A stretch of DNA of 34,041 nt from Bremia lactucae (Eukaryota > Oomycota > Peronosporomycetes > Peronosporales > Peronosporaceae), in the NCBI RefSeq assembly GCF_004359215.1, contig NC_090617.1, positions 4,820,958 to 4,854,998 on the forward strand, given 5' to 3'. The notes below the pieces were generated by a model. It was not told where the DNA came from. It saw only the letters and a program-made list of their open reading frames with translations, and did no database searches. The position numbers were made by a program, and so were the translations under genes. Below are positions 29,492 to 34,041 of this stretch, in pieces (within the stretch, counting starts at the first letter, position 1; each line of letters begins with the position of its first letter).

Positions 29492-29628
29492 AGGTCCTTA
29501 GTTCGTCTTGTCGTACTACTCTAAGTCTAGTAACACAACGATGAGTCGATCCCATCGTTACATACAATCATGTAGTGTCGTCCGTGCCCTATGGACATTA
29601 GTATCAGTAACCAACATGCTTACCAATA
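29492..29628 (-). repeat. Copia-2 3' LTR (137 bp)
   Basis: On the minus strand it starts TATTGGTAAGCATG directly after the polypurine tract and ends CTAAGGACCT. It is identical to 33905-34041. Because the AAGG at its outer edge is also present in the uninterrupted target, the exact outer boundary may be up to three bases off. Confidence 0.9.
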
Positions 29629-29637
29629 CCCCCCCTC
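29629..29637 (-). promoter_or_regulatory. Copia-2 polypurine tract
   Basis: On the minus strand GAGGGGGGG lies between the pol stop (TAG, 29642-29640) and the LTR, the expected place for plus-strand priming. Confidence 0.8.
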
Positions 29638-29639
29638 GA

Positions 29640-32600
29640 CTAGAAGTCTCTGATCTTCGCTTTGTCCAGCAGTGACTCGAACTTCTTCGTCGAAATCGGT
29701 TTGGTCAGAAAATCAGCCAGCTGTGACTTGGTTTCAGTACACTGCAGCTCAATAATCTTGTCCTTCACTTGTTCACGCACAAAATGGTACCTGATGTCGA
29801 TGTGCTTCGCTCGACTTTGATAGCCGTCGTTCTTAGCGATAGCGATTGCACTCTGGTTGTCTTCATGAATCATAACCGCGTAATTAATCTGCACTTGCAT
29901 CTCCTTAAGTAGACTTCTTGTCCACACTACCTCCTGTACACATAACGAAAGAGCCATATACTCTGCTTCTGCCGTGCTTAGCGCCACGCTCTGCTGCATC
30001 TTCGACTTAAAAATCACAGGTGCGCCATTAATCATCACAAGAACTCCTGAAGTCGACCTGCGATTGCACTTGTTACTTGCCCAGTCCGCATCCGTGTACG
30101 CACTCAGCTGAAGATCGCCAGAAACTCCTTCGTAGCAAATACCTTTGCTCTTCGTTGTCTTCAGGTACCGCAAAACTCGAATCGCAGCATTCCAATGCTC
30201 TTCGTGCGGAAATTCCAAATGGCGACTTAGTTGACATACTGCATACGCAATATCTGGTCTTGTTCCTGTTGCCACATACAACAGCGACCCCACTAACGAC
30301 CGATACGGTCGATTCTTCATTCTTGTGTCAATTTTGTCCATCTTGATCATCGCTTGACCTTCAACACTTGGATTTGACACTGTTTTCGCATCAACTTGAT
30401 TGAACTTCTCGACCATTCTTGTTATACACGATCCTTGGCTGATGTTCAGTCTTCGTTTTTCACGCAGGTACTTGACTTCGATTCCGAGAACGTATCGAAC
30501 GCTACCAAGTATCTTCATCTGGAAACGACTTGATAGTTGCTCTGCCACATCATCCATAGCACCTGTAGAATCAGCTCCAATTAGAAGATCGTCCACATAT
30601 AATGCAGCGAAAATCCACGAGCCCTTGGTCTCTTTGACGAAAATGCATGAGTCTGCCGCGCATGAGGTGAACCCCATATCTACAAAAACGCACGAAATTG
30701 TCTTGTACCATGTTGCTGCCGCTTGTTTTAGCCCATACAGGCTGCGATTCAACTTGAACACTTGGTCACGTCCTGCACTAACTCCTAGAGGAGGGTATAC
30801 GTACACCTCTTCTTCCAAAATGCCATATAGGAATGCAGTGTCGACATCATATTGATGGATAAGCATTCCCTTTTGGCAACACACCGCCAAAAATACTCGA
30901 ATTGAGTTGAGGTTCGCCACCGGTGAATATGTCTCCATGTAATCAATTCCATACGTCTGCCTGTAGCCAAGTGCTACGAGACGTGCCTTGTATCGTTCAA
31001 TTTCACCATTTTCGTTCCGTTTAATCGCAAAAACCCACTTGGTTCCGATCACCTTCTGCCTTGGTCGCTGCGTTTGTATCGTCCAGGTGTTCTTATCTTA
31101 TAGTGCCTTAAGCTCAGCTTGTATGGCCTTGTTCCAATCATCGCGATGAGGTGACCTAAGAGCCTCTTCATATGTCACTGGGGTCTCGAACGCTGAACAA
31201 GCTTGTTCGTACCCAATACGCAGTCTCTTCGTGCCTCTTTCTTGACACTCATCTGCTCCGTGATTAAAGTCTCCACCTGTACCACTTACAGGTCCTAGCG
31301 CTTGAGATTGTCCATTTGGAACCGATTCAAATGGAACAATCGCTGTGTCTTCGGGACGTCGAAAGCTTGTCCGTCGACTTGGTCGTATCACCATCTGCCC
31401 TTGCCTTGACACTTCTTCAGCTGCTTCTTGATCTTCTTCAATCATTGTCACATCATCAATCTCAAACATGGGGTCCTCAACATTATTTCCCATGTGTCCA
31501 TGCATCTCGTTGTTGCATCCAGATGGTAACACCATCGTTGTCGTACATCCATCTTGTACGTTACTCTCTTCTTGTGGATCTGGACCGTTATCCACGTCCA
31601 TGTCCACGTCTTCCGTTTCTTGAAAATTCTCTTGATTTATTGAGACAACGTCTTCATCATGAGCAGCACGAATCTCTCGGTCACTTGATCTGCTGTACTG
31701 TTGTACGTACTGAAGTGGTGGTCTTTCATCGAAAGTAGCCGATCTCGTGTACGTCACTCTCTTGGCATCTTCATCCCATACTCGAAACCCCTTGACTTGG
31801 TCAGAGTACCCTAGGAAAATGCATCGAATTGCTTTCTTGGTCATCTTGGTCCTCTTCGACTTGTCAACATGTGCATATCCCCTTGATCCAAATACACACA
31901 TCTCAGAGAGGTCAGGTTTCTTCCCGAAAATAAACTCGTATGGAGTTGTTGTCGGGTGACTGGCACACGGAACTCGGTTTGTCACATAGACAGATGTGTT
32001 CATTGCCTCAGCCCACCAAATCTTGTCCACTTGCATATGACTGATCATTCCCCTGGCTCGCTCTGTCAGTGTCCGGTTCATGCGTTCGGCCAGCCCATTC
32101 TGTTGTGGTGAATATGGTACCGTCGTTTGGTGAATGATACCAAATTTTCGACACATACCAGAGAAACGTCTGTTGACGTATTCCGTTCCGTTGTCCGTCC
32201 TGATACACTTGATCTTCTTGGACAGTTGGTTCTCCATAAGTGCCTTGTACTCAATGAAGCGATCTGCCACTTCCGACTTGTTTTCGATATAGTATGCGAC
32301 TACATATCTTGAAAAATCATCGATGAATGTCACCACGAATCTTGATCCTCCTTGAGACTTCGTTTCCATAGGTCCCATCACATCACTGTGGACCAACTCC
32401 AACAGTTTCTTCGTTTTCACGTGTCCGTAGGGTGTTTTTGGAAACGTCTTGACGGTAGCTTTGCCCATGATACACCCTTCACAGATCTCGAAATCTTCTT
32501 CACTGCCTTGTTTCTTCTTGATCTTCAGTCCATCGACGCAACTTGCCAAGCCCTGAATCATTTTACTTGGAAGATGACCTAATCTTGCATGCCACATCTG

Positions 32601-33815
32601 TAGATCAGCCGCTCTTGATTCGCCACTTGATGTATGCTCTTGATTGGTTTCTTCGCATATGAGAGCTGACTCAACCGGGCTGCAATCTAAGACGTACATC
32701 TTGTTCTGTCGTGGTACTTCAGCAATTACTTCCGCGTTGCTTCTGATTTCACAACTCAGATCTGAGAAGATCACTTGAAGACCTTTTCTTGACAGTGCCG
32801 ATATAGACAATAGCCTTCGGTCTAATCCCGGCACCCATAGTGTCTCTTCGATCCGAATCACTTCTCCACTCTTGAGTTTCACGCGCACTGTTCCAACACC
32901 TTTTGCCTCCACTTCGCTTCCGTCTGCAATGGTTATCATGATCGGGTCCCTCAGTGAGTCTATACTCAAGAACTCATCTCTGTCGGGACACATGTGGCTG
33001 CTTGCCCCACTGTCCAATAACCATCCAGCTGACGTCTTAATTGAAGCCGTGAATGCTCTTTCTTCTCCAGATCGCTCGGTCTCCACTTGTACCGCCTTGC
33101 AATCTTGACGCTTGTGCCCATATTTGTTTCATCGGTAACATCTCCCCGAGAACTTTTCGCCTCTTGAACTTGGTCTCCCTTCATGTCGGCGCGGTCCTTT
33201 CTTGTACCTTGAAAAATGCGTACTCTTTAGTGCGACTTCTTGGTGCTCTGACCTGGCCATTCCATCGTACTCTCGTCTCAGCATTTCCTTGGCATGAAAT
33301 AGTGTCATGCCGGGCATGTTCTCAATTATCTTGACGATGGAGTCATAGTCTCTCGTTAGACTACCCAATAAAATGACCAAATGTTCCTCCGGTAGGATTT
33401 CTTGCCCGACAGCTTGCATAGTCATGCACAGCTCGTCAAATCTCAGGAAGTGGTCCATGATGCTTCCTCCCTTGGCCAACTTGAACTCATGTAGTTGCCT
33501 TCTAAGCTGCACACGGTTGTGCATGCTTTGTCGCAGGGAGAAATTCTTCAGTATGTCCCACGCTTCGGCCGTTGTCTTAGCCGTGCGAACCATGGACTGA
33601 AGATTTGTGCTGATCATTGTTGACACAATCGCGAAGGCCTTCATGTCATTGACTTTCCAAGTCGACGCGGTTGCGTCTCCTTCTTCTGGGGCCTTCATAG
33701 CGTCCAGATGCTCTAGAAATCCCTTCTTTGCCAACTGCATCCTCGCTTTGAACTCCCACACGAAGTAGTTATCTTCGCGGAGTATGTCGCCCGCGTCAGG
33801 CGTAGTTGGGCTCAT
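29640..33815 (-). pseudogene. Copia-2 gag-pol polyprotein with two in-frame stops
   Basis: One frame of 1391 codons from ATG 33815 to TAG 29642-29640; a TTG nine codons upstream is also open. Gag spans 33815-33132 with a zinc knuckle at 33140-33099. Its second Cys codon is TGA (33131-33129): C-Y-R-stop-NKYGHKRQDC. Protease DSGASSHMC is near 33014. The integrase has the HHCC region (WHARLGH ... CEGC) and core DVMGPM, RTDNGTEYVN, QQNGLAERMNRT. A TAA at 31100-31098 (AELKAL-stop-DKNTW) precedes RT. RT has YSPVANLNS and YVDDLLIGA; RNase H has AYTDADWAS, AEAEYMALS and EDNQSAIA. Apart from the two stops all hallmark residues are present. Gag-pol would copy element RNA in cytoplasmic particles and integrate it. 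Confidence 0.95.
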
Positions 33816-33904
33816 AACCTTTAGAGTTTTGAAAACAGCCAAGGGCGATGTAGGGAAGAAACACTTAGAAGAAGGTAAAATGAAAAGTGAATTATCATCT
33901 AGCT

Positions 33905-34041
33905 AGGTCCTTAGTTCGTCTTGTCGTACTACTCTAAGTCTAGTAACACAACGATGAGTCGATCCCATCGTTACATACAATCATGTAGTGTCGTCCGTGC
34001 CCTATGGACATTAGTATCAGTAACCAACATGCTTACCAATA
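33905..34041 (-). repeat. Copia-2 5' LTR (137 bp), at the window edge
   Basis: Identical to 29492-29628. On the minus strand it is followed by AGCTAGATGATAATTC and a leader of about 90 bp before the gag ATG. No canonical TGG primer site directly follows it. Confidence 0.9.

Larger units (their letters stand above)
29492..34041 (-). mobile_element. Ty1/Copia retrotransposon, near-intact and recent (Copia-2)
   Basis: Two 137-bp terminal repeats (29492-29628 and 33905-34041) are identical at every base, flanking a single gag-pol frame with the Copia order gag, protease, integrase, RT, RNase H. A CCCCCCC run at 29629 upwards is the polypurine tract read on the minus strand. Identical LTRs mean a recent insertion. 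Only two nonsense codons disable it. The right LTR ends at the last base of the window. Confidence 0.95.

Noticed and set aside
33129..33131. Selenocysteine or programmed readthrough at the gag TGA
   Set aside because: The stop replaces a zinc-ligand Cys, and a second unrelated stop occurs before RT; simple mutation explains both.
1..34041. RXLR/Crinkler effector genes, CRISPR arrays, bacterial-type operons
   Set aside because: No ORF shows a signal peptide followed by RXLR-EER or LFLAK-type motifs, no regularly spaced repeats were seen, and gene structure is eukaryotic.

Overview
The window looks like nuclear DNA of an oomycete, most likely a Phytophthora or downy-mildew relative (Peronosporaceae). 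The pointers are very short introns (51-78 bp), bZIP factors joined to the C-terminal domain seen in oomycete 'M96 mating-specific' proteins, a secreted S8 protease, a compact gene island and heavy Copia and chromodomain-Gypsy load. The organism is inferred from these features; no search was run.

Layout. (1) 1-3264: a broken Ty1/Copia element (+), cut by the left edge. (2) 3265-5871: a tRNA-derived SINE-like unit, a degraded minus-strand ORF resembling a retroelement gag N-terminus, a small tandem repeat and two diverged ~500-bp LTR copies. (3) 5872-12079: a decayed chromodomain Ty3/Gypsy element (-), with both LTRs, primer site, polypurine tract, gag, protease, RT, integrase and chromodomain remnants. 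A coding-like stretch lies antisense in its 3' region. (4) 12335-12869: a solo LTR of the same family in the opposite orientation, with a perfect 5-bp target duplication. (5) 12875-14822: gene-free, with a second solo LTR. (6) 14823-28929: gene island. It holds a secreted subtilisin-like protease (+), degraded unknown sequence, MCM7 (+, four exons), a USP deubiquitinase (-), mitochondrial ribosomal protein uL29m/MRPL47 (+), and two head-to-head bZIP paralogues (- and +). (7) 29278-34041: a nest in which a young Copia element (-) with identical 137-bp LTRs sits in an older LTR, itself abutting a Gypsy LTR fragment. The window ends on the outer edge of the Copia LTR, which suggests a contig end.

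The island genes are housekeeping or regulatory (replication licensing, ubiquitin removal, mitochondrial translation, transcription) plus one secreted protease. They do not form an operon-like pathway; their grouping is that of an ordinary gene-dense island between repeats. Exon structures were worked out by matching reading frames across GT-AG boundaries to conserved family motifs.

The most notable observations are the antisense coding remnant in the Gypsy 3' region, the 94-bp sequence shared by the Gypsy LTR end and the Copia integrase, the non-canonical bZIP basic regions, and the intron that splits the catalytic Cys codon of the USP. I found no CRISPR array, no RXLR-type effector and no clearly novel multi-gene system.
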